Below are positions 13,701 to 25,929 of a stretch of 64,000 nucleotides of DNA, piece by piece. Below the pieces are notes generated by a model that worked only from the letters and a program-made list of their open reading frames with translations, had not been told where the DNA came from and searched no databases. The position numbers and the translations under genes are program-made. Origin of the DNA: Dermanyssus gallinae (lineage: Eukaryota; Arthropoda; Arachnida; Mesostigmata; Dermanyssidae); NCBI GenBank assembly GCA_003439945.1, contig QVRM01004007.1, positions 1,483,501 through 1,547,500 on the forward strand, read 5' to 3'. How positions within the stretch are numbered: position 1 is the first letter of the stretch; every line of letters begins with the position of its first letter.

Positions 13701-14678
13701 CCTCGAAATTGAAAAGCGGTGGCGCTCGCGTCGCCTTCAGCAGCAAACTTGGACTAAATTACTACATCTGACGGACTAAAATATAAAAAACATTTTCTTA
13801 TGTATGTTCTCGCAGAGTTGAGCGAGAGAAGCCTACCGCAACGCGCTTGTTACTCTAAAATAGCCGTGTCCTCTTTTAAGAAAAGTGATTACCAGTAACT
13901 CATTTACAACTACGCCACATGGTAGAGATCCCTGATAATGTTGTGCATCTAGTAGAATATTAAATTAGAGGTACATATTATTAGACTACTTAGCCACATA
14001 AAAGTACCATAAGTTGATTTCAAATAACCAAACTGTCAGACTCAATGAACACTGTTTAACCGTTTGAGAAAGCTGTTGCTCATAAACATCCTTGGCTAGC
14101 AAATAGAATAGGCGTGCGTTTCTAGTATGACCACACCAAACAACTATCCACATCGCACATCCAAAAAACGATTGAAATATTCCTAGGATCTTTGCCACAT
14201 TCATCCTGATCTAACGACATTCATGCTATAGCCATTCTCTTTCCTAAACATTTTTCGTGAAAACCTTAAATATTTGGGCCATAAACAGTGTTTGAAAATA
14301 AACTCCGAGATAAGCGACCTTCGCTCAAGGAAAAGGAGATTATTTATTCGAATTGGCCAGAGAAGATGGTTACTTGCGTTGTCATTATTTAAAAATATTT
14401 ACTTGTTAAAAGGTTTAATATTATATTTTGTATAAAGAACGGTGCAAACATTTTCACAGATTCTAGACAACAAAGCACAACTAATTAACATCGTACATGT
14501 CAGGAGATGCTTATTTTTTCTAAAAAGACAATGGGAGCGAACTGTCATTTCAAATTAATTGGACAACAATAGGAATCGCATTAGAGATGGGACAGTCTAG
14601 CTAATATTTGAGACTGGTAAACGTGAAGGGTCAGAAAATAAAACTGACCCTTAAAATGCTACTTGAAATCATTTGTTT

Positions 14679-14707
14679 GTTTATTAACCACTTTGTGGTT
14701 AATAAAC
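14679..14707. other. Perfect 13-bp hairpin with TTT loop
   Basis: GTTTATTAACCAC, TTT, then its exact reverse complement. It lies in AT-rich gene-poor DNA. No function is assigned. Confidence 0.6.
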
Positions 14708-15624
14708 CCATCAACGCAAGCCAGATTAGCTGTCGTCATCTTGCTGACTCCTGTGGGACGCCCAGGCGCTGGCAAGTATGACAACAGTGGGATCTCCCAA
14801 CGCGAGCATTGCTGCTGCGGTGAATAAAGGCATAAAAAAATAACTATACACCATAACCATCCGAGTTAAATACGAATCGCTTTCTACAAATAAGCAAAAA
14901 GAACTTCCTCATTCTCTTTGTGTATAGGAGTATATATAGCCGGAAGTATGAAATTCCGAACACGGCACATCGAATTTTCCATGTAGAAACATGGATAAGG
15001 AACTATCTGGTTAATATGAAATGTTGAGCTTTAGCAAAAATGTGCTCGCTGAAGAGGAAAATAGGAAACTCAGTTAGTTACTTACATAAACTTAAAAACG
15101 GTACAATTCCAATAGCCAAAACACATCAAAATAACAGCAACAATGGTCGAGCGTAAAGAACAAAACATCCAAACATATGATAAGGTGAACATATAAGTTG
15201 TTAATTAATTAGCCCTAATAAATAAAAAAATAAATTACTTTTCTCCAAGAGATGCGGAAATATGTAAAGTCGCATGTTGGCATTTTATCCTTGACCATGG
15301 AACCTCTAACTGGAAGACTTAACTAATTAAGAAGCGCACAGCATTGGCGGCCCCCAATGACGTGACGACACTTCAGGGGTAAAACACAGCAAAACGATTT
15401 CATTCTATCCGAAGGCAATCGATTCATTAAAAACACAGACAAATCGTTTTTATCTAGTCGCTATCAAAGAAAAAAATCCTTTTTGCCTCTCTTGCTGTCA
15501 GTTTCTCGGAGGTGATCATAACATTCGGTGGGTCTTCATGCTCGTTAGAACGTTCGTTTCTGCCCTGCTGCCATGATGAAGAAGTTGATGAAGCCACTGA
15601 AGCCTGCGACGCCTAGAGTAAGCG

Positions 15625-18600
15625 CTAGATGTAGGTGGGCGAATTGAGCAGACAATTATTGCAGGCTTCACAGCGAGCGGCTGTTTTCGGGTTGATCAAG
15701 GTACACGAGGAGCACTCTCGTCCGCCTGAAATCTACAATCGTAAAAAGTGCGCATAATCCTCGTTATAGGCGTATGTGTGCAGCCCAAAGACTTATCATG
15801 GTTACTATTTTATTGTCGACACTAACAACATGTGCTTGCGCTCGTGTATTTTTTCTACGCAGCAATGCCCATGTAACTGATTGATGCTGTTTGGGTGCTT
15901 TCCAAGTAAGGCAAGAAAATGTTGGAGTTACCTCGATCATTATGCATCGTACGCCGGTAGTCTGATATAGTCTGAGAACAGGTTAAACCTTAATGCGCTA
16001 ATTGTTCCTAGAGTTGCACACGCCGTGTCATAACTACTAAAATAGTTTTCGTCATAGAGAATGCAAGTTCACTGATAGCAGCAATAAATACTCACAAGTG
16101 ATTCTCCGGCGGGTGGCCTCGCATGAAGATGTCGTGACTTTGAACACATCACGCAGATGCTGACCGATGGTTCGTTCAGGAACGTGCATACTCCACATGC
16201 CCAGCTAATGTCGTCATTAATGGGCAGGCCTATCGAGATGGCAGAATCAAACACAGTATTAGACAACACATTCTAAGAATTGCGTATCAGTTTTTATATC
16301 TGGAAGCAAACTTTTCAAAACAACCACATATTTCTACGTAAGTCTTTGAGGAGGAAAGCTTACCATGCATGCCGTTTTTGTTGGAAGATGATGAATAAGG
16401 TTTGTCCACTTCGTCCCGGTGTTCCACTAGCAGCTCACGCTCACACCTACTTTCTCGATCCTTCTTACGATTTTCCTTCTGCTCTATTCGTGAATCTCTA
16501 GTTAAACCTGTTCCTCCTGGCCCTCCGTGACACACTGGCTCTTCGTCTTCCCTCAATGAGGCTGCAGACAGGCATCTGTGTAATTCGAAGCCAAAGTAGC
16601 ATGCACAAGCCGTATATGCAAGAGTTAGTTTCAAATGCTCGTAGGAGTGTATGACGTAAAGATCAGGTGTAAAATTTCAGTGGAGTGCATACGCTAATTA
16701 TTAGTAGTTACACTTATATTTCTTAAATGAATGCGGGGTATAACGACTTACTTTTAAAATGTAACTTCAACAAAATTCCTCTCTTTTATATATATATATA
16801 CATACTAGATGGATCAAAGAGTTCTTAGTATCGCCTGTCTACAATTTCAAAAAGCGACTATAGCGCCGGAGAGAGATGTACTTCAATAGTAATAATAAGA
16901 TATATATAGATAAAGAAATATCATGTGTATGATTGGTTTCGAATTGCGTTTGAAGCAGGTTGTGCAACTGTAACCCCCTCTAGTGATAATGGAGCAAAAC
17001 GAGCACCGCGCTTAAAATTTGACGGCTTAAGTAGAACGGATATTAAAGCCAAATTAGATGCAGTTTACGGAACTAATGCACCGGCGAACAGTATCAATAC
17101 TGAGATGGCCTCAGAGGGCACCGAGGATGTACCACCGTTCTAGCAGGCAAACATCTTCCAATCAGAAAATTGTGTTAGAAGTCTACAAACTCTTGATGGC
17201 TTTCCGTGGATTGAAGCTGCGCGAAATAGCGAAAGAGATGGGCATTAGCTATGGCAGACATAAAATATTGTATCAGTATTCATGCATAAACAGAAAATAG
17301 AGCAAAGTGGCTACCACACGAACTAATAATTAAGAAAAAATTGACACGTGTGTCAATTTCGGAGAGCAATTTGTAGCTTCGTAAATTAGAATTGCAGGGT
17401 TTTGGGGCCGATTGGTAGCCGCCGAAAAAACCTGAATCCACGACTTCACTCCAGAACGGGGAGGTGCTACTAGGGAGTGGACCGCGCCTGGCAAAAAGCC
17501 GCCTACCAAGTTAAAGAGGCACAACTCAACCACAAAAAATGGTGGCGACCGTTTTCTGGTATGCAAAAGGTATTCTTTAATTTGACTACCCTTCTACAGG
17601 AACAGCGCTAATTGGGAGAAAACTACGCAACACTCTTAGACCAGCTAAAAAGCGCATCATTGCACTGCCACCGATGCAGAAGAGGACTGCGTTGTTACAC
17701 CACGACAATGCGCCCGCTCACACATCTCTTTTCGCCATGGCCAACTTACGCAAACTAAAGTTCTAAATTGTCAAGCGTACCCTATATCCTCCGGGATTGC
17801 CCGGTGCGACTTTTATCTGTTTGAAAACTTTAAGAATTATCTTTCCAAAGAGAGATATCAGTTCAACAATGAAGAGCGATTAAATATTCGGAACATTTTA
17901 CTCGTAGTGTAAAGGCTCTTGAATATCGTTGTACTAGATCTATTGAGCTTCGCGAGAACTATACTGAACAACAAAAAAGGTATGTGGTTCTTGTCCGTCT
18001 ACTGCTCGCATTCCATAAGAAGGAGCTATCTATCTATCTATCTATCTATCTATATATATAGAAGTTATTTACGTCTTAAAATTTTAATACGAACAGTGAA
18101 GAAGAACCCGTTGCCTGTGTATGCAAAACGCTAGATGCACTGCTTCCCGCTGGTGGCGTTGGTGATCGTCCTAGCTTAGGTAAAGCGAAGGGCACACCAC
18201 TCGAGTTACCCTGCTCGGTGGGGGCTAGGAGCTTGTAGTTGCCTCCTCCAGATACACGTGGTGCCGGCTTCTAAAAGCGACATTATTATCAGAATTAGTA
18301 AGCACATACAGACCGAGTGATTTCTTCACAGCGACCAGAATAGGACTGTGAAGCATATATGAACAGCCAATGTGTTCCCGGGAAACGATAGCACAATAGC
18401 TTCTCAGTTTAATTTAGATATTGTACTTTTATCTTAATTCAACGTATCTGGAACAACTGGATCATATATACAAAATACACAAATATGCTGGGTCCAGCTA
18501 CATTCTGTGTCTGTAAATACTGATTTTGGCACCTTAGCAGGATGTTGGCTACTTACAGGCGGCGGAGGAAGAGTTGTCTGCAAAGAAACACTGGATCCCA

Positions 18601-18870
18601 CCGAGTGTGATACGGGAGCACCTGAAGGCCACTTGCCCCCCTCTCCTCCTGGGAGGCAACTTCCATCTCGAAAGAGACCTCTGGTTCCGCGGGTAAAACT
18701 TTCATCAAGGTCACCGCGAAGTCTAAAACAAACAATTTTTCAGACACAATATTGTAAGCCGTTTTCACATAACCTTGCTAATTACAAAGTATTTCAGTAC
18801 GAAGTAGTAGTATGCTTGCTCAAAATGGGCTGCGCTTCGTAGAAAATAAATAGTAAGCGTGTCCTAAGAA

Positions 18871-18932
<62 letters not shown>

Positions 18933-21900
18933 TTTTGTTTATTTTCGCATAAGTTTCAAAACACTGCCTCAATCCGCCCAAACATGTTCCTAAGAATGGA
19001 GCATTCTCCGTGATATATATATATATATATATAAAAGGTAAGTATCTCATATATAAGCATGTATGTGTACACAATTTATATATATATATATATATATATA
19101 AATGGTAAGTTTACAAAGTTGTGATCATTGTGGTAATTACCACCAATTGGCATCAATTGTTCAGCATTTCTCGTACCTTGAAGTAGTCCTCTTAAGGCAA
19201 GAATTAAGTTTACCGAACATATTGACGAAAGAGGTCGCAAGGGCATTCTGTTATTTCATAGTACCCCAAAGCCTCATTGGTTGTCGCTCTCGGCCTTTTA
19301 AATTTAAAGATTACGCCGACCGCTTACGGGATACAGGACATATGGCTTCACTTATCAAAAGCAAATTTAAAAGTATTCGACAAAATTAAAGCCACTTTTT
19401 TAAAGAGTGCTAGCAATCCATCGCACTGCACGCTTTCCTAGGTGTTGGCCTCGACACCACTCTTTATGGAAAATCTCAGAACGACTCATGGCTTACCGAC
19501 AATAGAGGCCTCCAAATAAATTTGCTTAGGGGAATATAAGTTTGCGGATGTTAATTGGATGTTTTTTAATAAAACTAGAGCGATGGCCACTAATGACTGA
19601 AATGGACAATGTTGTAAAAGTAGGGACTTCGTTACCGGGTTGTTATATATAGATTTCATATGATGTTCTGTACACGATATGGTTTTCACGAAGTAACGAC
19701 CGAGCGCGAGTCGTTTGATCTGTATCACCTCCAACAGTGTACAGGAGCAATACCGCTAAGGAAAGTAATTTAGAAAACTGTAATACAAATGCATATAAAC
19801 CAAATGCTAGATAATAATAATTTTTGTTTGTTTGAACAAGGGTTTATTATTATCATTATGCAAACGTATCACAATTCATAATAAAAAAATTATTTTTTTT
19901 TATTATTACCTCCGATCGTCGTCATCGTTAGGGGGTAGGACCTTCGAAAGAACCGGCTGCGTTCCCACTTTCGGTACATGCCGCAGTGGTCTCCGGGATG
20001 AGACTAAAGGTGCTGCCGTAGTCGCTACAATTTTGTCCACTCGAGAATCCTTTGCGTCTAATCCTCGAACCTCATTCTTCAGATCTGTTCGAACATCCCT
20101 CAATCGTGCACAACCACCATAGCCAAGATGCTCCATCTCCTTATACATCGATTCAAGGGCACGTTGCGAATGCAGTTTCTGCTCGTACTGATGGTTTAGT
20201 ACGACGGCACACTCAGCAATAGAGGCGCCATGTAATTGGCAACGCGTGTTGTAAATATCGAGCCAGCGGGAATCGAAGTGTCGTACGCCACTCTTGAGCA
20301 GCAGCAGAATCTTGCATTCCACGTTAGCAATGAGACAATCCAGAGCAACGAACGTCACCTCATCTGGATCCAACGGTTTGGCAGGAAGGACCATGCAATT
20401 CTCCTGGCGCACATAGCCCAACAGCTCTAAAACGGCTTCAGGCTGACATAAGTAGCGTTCTATCTTGTGTTTGTAGAATCCACCGTACAACTGCAACGGA
20501 ATATAGTCATCGTCAGTACCTTAAGCAGGCGGAAGCAGGATTAATAACGCCACCTCGTCGCTAGCAGAAGTGTCGGTTGCAGCAGTAAAAGGAATGCCGA
20601 TACAACAACAACAACAGATATCATGAAGCGTACTGAGGTGGAGGGGGTTCACTGTAAAGGTGCACTAACGTACGAATGCACCCTGAATAACTTTGTTATG
20701 GTAGCAACCTTCATAGGTAATTATATTAAATGCAGCTAATATATTATTAGTGCGCCAATAGAGAAATATTCCCCCGTAAAGCACTTTTCTATAAGTTGTA
20801 GAAACCAAAGGAGATACCCCCAATAAACGAATGAAGGAATTGTACTGCCATGAAAAAAGTCTGTGTATGGTATCGATAGCCAACCTTGATTTTGCGAAAT
20901 TCTTCTCTCCATGGCTGAACTAGGAGGTTGCAGGCGTAGCGTTCAAGCCACCGAAATGCTTCTGCAGTCCGTAAGGGATCAAAATTAAGCCCAGCCGCGC
21001 TTCGTCGCTCGATCGTTTGTCGCAGGATTAGCTCGAAGCTCATTCCGAGGTGATACTTTTCACGTTGACTCACCTAAAGAAGTCGAAATCATGGCGGTTC
21101 CGGAGGCCACACAATTATAAATCTCTGACATACCTGAAGGCAATGAACAAACTGCTGCCAAGTATAAATAACCAACATAATATATTACATTTCGTTATTT
21201 TTTTCATTATTTATAAAATTACTGCTGTTATGCACATTTGAAATGATCATTATGTAAATGTAATTAAGACATTTCAGCGCATACGATTATGAATACGGCC
21301 TCTTATGGATGTCATTTATAGGTGATTAGATCTTGCAATCCGCTATCGTATGACTCATGTACATATATTACCAATATCATTAAGGGCTGTTTATGTTTTT
21401 TTCGCGGCATACTTGATAAAAACATTATAATGTAGATAATTTGTGGTTCTAACACAACTATATTCGTATGACGTGCAACTTCATGGTCCTAACACCACTA
21501 CATTCGTGTGACTTCGGTTTTCTAATACCACTAGCACCACCAACCAACCCTCACACCGTAACAAAATATTTTAGGCTCCAGGAGATTCATGTCTATAGCA
21601 AGTAAATACGACTTAGGTATGACTGCATATAGTACGCTATCAACCGCGCTCACGAGTTGTTGCTACGTTTGGTCCTTGCATACCTGGCAAACATAATCTG
21701 TAATGAGCTCTTCGAGCTGATGTCGCTTCTGCTTGGCCGGGCCGGTTCCAGCGCATGCATCCTCGTCCCTGCCGAGTGCCTGCTGTTCTTGCAACCAGCC
21801 CAGATAGCCGACGTACGAATCGTAAATTCTCTCCCGTAGACGTGCGCTCACCGCCCGCTCGCGATCTCGGTGCTCCCGGCCAGAGGGGCCTGAATGGCCC

Positions 21901-22114
21901 TGCAAAGTCATTACGCTCTTTGCGAGCCGGGCCAATTCCAGCTGCTCCAAATTGCGCCGCTTGTGAAATTCTTCCAATGCTGCCATATCAGATGACGCAG
22001 GTCCAGTCAATGACGGAATTGGCACGGTTCCGTGATAGGCACCCATGCGGCTGTACTATGACAGAGGTACAAAAAAAATGGTCGCGCCTGTTTTAAACTG
22101 TGCGTTTATTAGGA

Positions 22115-22162
<48 letters not shown>

Positions 22163-22592
22163 GTCACACTTTTGTATCAGGAGTACCCAGCGCAGCAAAA
22201 GCGGACATGTTGAGATATCTACGGTTTCCCCAACAGTCCTCGCCAGAATGGTCGCTCGTTTTTGTTATGGCCAACTATGAGGATATCTTCACAGTCCCCC
22301 GTGTTTGCACTCCGTTTGTTCCTGTAGGTATTATTCTAGCAGCACTAGAACAATATGGATGTAACCTTAGTCCGATATTTCGTTATATCCAAAGTGGGAT
22401 TTAAATAAATAAGGTCTCTAAAATCCCTCGACTGATCGGGAGGTTTCGGGACCACATATTGCACATGCGTCGCTGGCAGCTGTCAACAACTAGTGTGGGA
22501 CTCATACACCCGTATCCCCCCAGGCTTGAAATTACGTGACATTTCTTCGACCGATGGGCGTACCATACAAATGCGCCTCATGAACTCTCTTT

Positions 22593-22654
<62 letters not shown>

Positions 22655-23572
22655 AGAGAGAGAGTTAATGAGGCGCATTTGTATGGTAAAGACAAGTGAC
22701 TATGTATAGCCGTTATCTTGTCGTGAAATGTCCTCTAGAATTTTTCCTACGGTAGCGATGAACGAAAAAATCGCAATTTTTGTAATAATACCACTTTGTT
22801 ATGTGCAGGATATTTACTTACTGATGTACTTCTCAACTCAATACTGTTCTTGTGCATATATAAGAAGATAGGATAGATGGGTAAAGTTCCTTGAACGAAA
22901 TCTCAAGTTCAATACGATGGGCTTTGAAGAACACGAAGTGGTGATAATTAAACCGATAACAAAGATGTAAAGAAAAAAGTTGACGAAACAGCCAACGACA
23001 AATGTAGAACGGATATGGACAGAAAGATATCATTGCAAATGTACAGGCAGCAAGAAAGGACTACCGTTGAATTGATATTATATACTCGAACTCGCAAGCC
23101 TGAGGGCTGTTCGCATGACTGCAAAGCCAGTATGCTCAATACCGGACTACTGGTGGCCAGAAACTCGTAAACTGAAAACGTGGGGAAACACCTCGCTAAA
23201 CCAAGTCATTGTGTAATTAAGTATACGAAGCCAGCACCACGCTGTGTTGACATACTGCGCAACGAGCCCATCTGATTCAAAAGATATTCCACAAAGAATG
23301 ATAAATAAATCTCATATACACATATACATTTAATTATAAGGCAAAACTGTTGCTTGTACGTACCCATCATGTTGTTGCTGCCGATGGACGTTTTGCTGGG
23401 TGTTGTCTCTCGAGGGAGCCGAATGGAAAGCGGGCGTTCCACCGAATGGAATATGCAAAGGGATGGGAATAGGTGGAAGAGGAGGTCCCGGCGGACACGG
23501 ACTGCCCACCATCAAGGGGAATGGCGGTGCAGCAGACGCAATGCCGGAAAACTCCTCACCGCGGAGAGCCAT
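15625..23572 (-). CDS. tamo: Tamozhennic/SPATA2-type protein: PUB domain plus two RanBP2 zinc fingers
   Basis: Exons, minus strand in order: 23572-23364, 22050-21684, 21073-20885, 20490-19910, 18722-18557, 18270-18210, 16561-16364, 16229-16096 and 15732-15625 (TAG). All junctions agree in phase and give 670 codons. The N-terminus is proline-rich. The next part holds a PUB-type fold whose core, NLLVQPWREEFRKIK and then YGGFYKHKIERYL, aligns with SPATA2 (NLFLYPWKKEFRSIK). A low-complexity linker follows. Two NZF-type fingers end the protein: WACGVCTFLNEPSVSICVMC, then ECSSCTLINPKTAARCEAC. SPATA2 bridges the deubiquitinase CYLD to the linear ubiquitin ligase; fly Tamo affects nuclear import. HOIP/RNF31 shares this architecture, but no RBR follows and the PUB core fits SPATA2 better. 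The start ATG and the donor at 18210 are my choices; the frame at 18210 stays open further. Confidence 0.75.
16925..17990 (+). pseudogene. Dead mariner transposase in a tamo intron
   Basis: Pieces of a mariner transposase appear in order on the plus strand in shifting frames. They are LSRTDIKAKLDAVYGTNAP (about 17020-17090, N-terminal helix-turn-helix), LREIAKEMGISYG (about 17217-17255), and HHDNAPAHTS (about 17698-17727, second catalytic Asp). Further on are a degenerate DD34D region near 17800 and an IELRENYTEQQKRY tail (about 17939-17980). Multiple stops and frameshifts rule out activity. It sits in the intron between the tamo exons ending at 18210 and starting at 16561. I did not locate its terminal inverted repeats. 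Confidence 0.85.
18871..18927. repeat. (TA)n microsatellite
   Basis: Long TA run in a tamo intron. Two shorter runs follow at about 19012-19032 and 19078-19100. Confidence 0.95.
22119..22159. repeat. (TA)n microsatellite
   Basis: TA run in the tamo intron just upstream, in gene orientation, of the 22050 exon. It abuts the SINE-like fragment at 22185-22260. Confidence 0.95.
22185..22260 (-). mobile_element. SINE body fragment
   Basis: Plus-strand bases 22201-22245 (GCGGACATGTTGAGATATCT and onward) repeat, with a few changes, the stretch 25705-25753 inside the SINE at 25611-25908. This copy lacks the tRNA-like head. Confidence 0.6.
22561..22688. repeat. (TA)n tract capped by 35-40 bp inverted repeats
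   Basis: The left arm TACCATACAAATGCGCCTCA (from 22561) is mirrored by TGAGGCGCATTTGTATGGTA ending at 22688. The arms continue inward through CTCTCTTTCA and TTGAGAGAGAG into about 55 bp of pure TA. The whole 128 bp can fold into one long hairpin, which looks like a tiny MITE or a microsatellite-cored palindrome. It lies in the first tamo intron. Confidence 0.85.
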
Positions 23573-25610
23573 GCCCTGGCCCCCTCGAACCTGGTTCAAT
23601 ATGGTACTTTCCCTGTCTCGCTTTTAGCCAAGCTAGTCTTGGGCTATGCGAGTCCTCTGTGTTCGCCGTCCTTGTATTACTGTCTGCGTCGTAAATGTCA
23701 AAGTCCGCCGTGGTCTGCGGTGCTGAAAACGTAAATGATTCAAGCGACCATCATTAGAGTGTTACAACCGAAATTAACTGAACACACGCTGAAGACTGTC
23801 CTCTACGAATTAAAAAGCTCTAACTGAGTACCACTCGGCACGGCCGTGATAAGTCACCTCTAACAAGCTGTAACCTGCGAGCCATTTCGTTTAGATTTGT
23901 CGCGGGGAAAGGCAATTTTAGACAAAACCTACTTCTTTCTAGTGGTAACATACTGTATAGGAACATAGTAAATTTTGGCAATTTCTATGATACAATACGT
24001 ATATGTGTTTCTCCTGACAGTAGAACCAGTATTTAGATTTTGGCGTAATTTCCACGAATTTCAATACATGTAATGAGGCGGATGATATATGCATCGAAGC
24101 TCAAAATCACGTTTCTCGATGTTTACTAACTTCACCTCGATGGCTTCTATCACCAATTCGCGTAAATCAAAACGTCTTGCTCTATATTTTTCTTCTTTTT
24201 GAAAAGAAATTGCACAGCGCTAAGTCGGGCGAGTAAACTGGGTGCCTTACCAGCGTCACTGCAGGCACGCAGAGAAAAGGCTCAGTATTTTTCAGCCTGG
24301 TGGGCAGGCGTCCTCTCTTGGTGTAGAACCGTAACCTAGAAGGTGCTTTAAGGCTCTTTCCGGTGACTGGGAACTTTTAGTGGGCGTTCTGTAGTATACC
24401 GAACGCTTGCCGCTGTTAACTCCTTCTAGTTCAACCATCACCATAATTTCATTCTAGAATTTTTAATTTCACCTTGCCAGCCGACCGTTGTCGCTTCATA
24501 TAGTGGGTAAAGGCACTCCAACACCTGATCACAGCGAGCCCTGGGACTTAAGCATAGGGCCAAAAAAGAGGGCCCGCCAAGCAGAGATTACAGTGAGTGG
24601 TCATGCAAGATCTTATGAAAGCATTAGGTATCCAAACTCAATGTCTCTTCTAGGCATGCTTATGTTACGTGGCGAACATTTTTGTCGGCCGTTCTTGTTG
24701 CTGAACGTTTCTCTCAATATTCGTCGCACAGATTGAACGTACAGTTCTATTTTCTTTCGTATCATATATAGATACTCTTCAGGGACTCCGTTCCCAATAG
24801 TACATCAAAGCACTTCGAAACACTCTAGTGCATATTCTGTGGCTGTTGTCCAAAATAACCGTACGCAGCCCGACAGTAAGGTACGGCTGTTGTGGTATCA
24901 ATGCGTCTGTGCTAGGGATTTTTCACACCGTTGTCTGTGTGAGAATCGACTCGAATCTACCTAAACATCAACAAAGAGGGCGACCCAAGTACCTACATAC
25001 TAGATGCCATCACTTCGTTTCTACATTCTAACCAAGCTATACCATGCTCATACTTGTGTGGGCTATCTCAAGCAGAGGGATGTAACAACATTAAATCAGA
25101 TTTTCAATTAATAAACAAGAAATAATTCTACCCGCGCAGGGTTCGATTCTATGAATAGTAATGCCCCATTATTTTTCAGAACGGTGCCCTAACCGCCCAA
25201 GCCACCACCGTCTTTACTTTAGCTATATATGTATATATATATTCTCGACAGCATAGTTAACAACCTGCTTCGTGGGATTGACTTGACGGAAGATATAAAT
25301 CTTTTAGAACAATTGAACGCCCACACGTTAAAGCCCCGGTCTTCCTTAGTCAACCTAAGTTTGCCAGAGGCAGCTTGCAGGCAAGCCCTTCTGTCCGTGG
25401 CAAAGGGGGGGTCTAGGCATTCCGGACGCTGTCTTGGCCGCAGTGCCTAGTAAAGGGCGTCAAAAATACTAAATTCCCCAGCTGTCGAACAGTTACGTAC
25501 TCTACCAGAGAATTCAAAGGAATGTCTCTTAGCACGCACTGGAGCACCCCCTCTGGAGGTTCCGGTTTCCCAGCCAAGCTGGTTCGCGCCGTTGGAGGAT
25601 ATACAACTAG

Positions 25611-25908
25611 AATTAAAACATTTTTTAAGGAGGTTGTTGTTAATTCTAGACTATCCTCCGTCCCCTACGGGCTTGAAACTCAACCTGAGGTATATCTTCA
25701 AAGCACCGAGAGCCGGACATGTTAAGATATCTAGGGTTTCCCTAACAGTCCTTGTGGCAGCATGGCCGCTGACCCTCAGCGGTTTGGTTATTCATCTAAT
25801 CTCAATGAGGATTGTTCAAAGAAAATTCGATCAACAACAGGGATCGAACCGGGGACCGGTAGATGACAACCATGACTAGCGCACTAATCCCCTAGACCAC
25901 GCCGCCAC
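25611..25908 (-). mobile_element. tRNA-headed SINE with 17-bp target-site duplication
   Basis: The 17-mer GGAGGATATACAACTAG occurs at 25594-25610 and again at 25909-25925, precisely flanking 298 bp. On the minus strand the insert opens with a tRNA-like head: a box-A-like stretch (GGTCTAGGGGATTAG), then a box-B-like GGTTCGATCCC about 45 bases later. It ends in an A/T-rich tail near 25611. The body recurs at 22185-22260. These are the hallmarks of a SINE mobilised by a LINE. Confidence 0.8.
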
Positions 25909-25929
25909 GGAGGATATACAACTAGCCAA

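Larger units (their letters stand above)
10438..15624. other. Gene-poor interval between GCP3 and the Tamozhennic-type gene
   Basis: The two flanking genes converge on this interval. I found no exon chain. A minus-strand frame at 11041-11346 carries CTCRHCKTTC and resembles the C-terminal zinc finger of non-LTR elements. A minus-strand frame at 12284-12490 has YCKTCDT and FCNHGR but no family I recognise. TA runs at 13017-13066 and AT-rich DNA fill the rest. Confidence 0.6.

Noticed and set aside
15625..21073. RNF31/HOIP (linear ubiquitin ligase) as the identity of the PUB plus zinc-finger gene
   Set aside because: HOIP also has PUB and NZF parts, but a stop follows the second finger, no RING-IBR-RING cysteines appear on the minus strand down to 10.4 kb, and the PUB core matches SPATA2 (PWKKEFRSIK) better.
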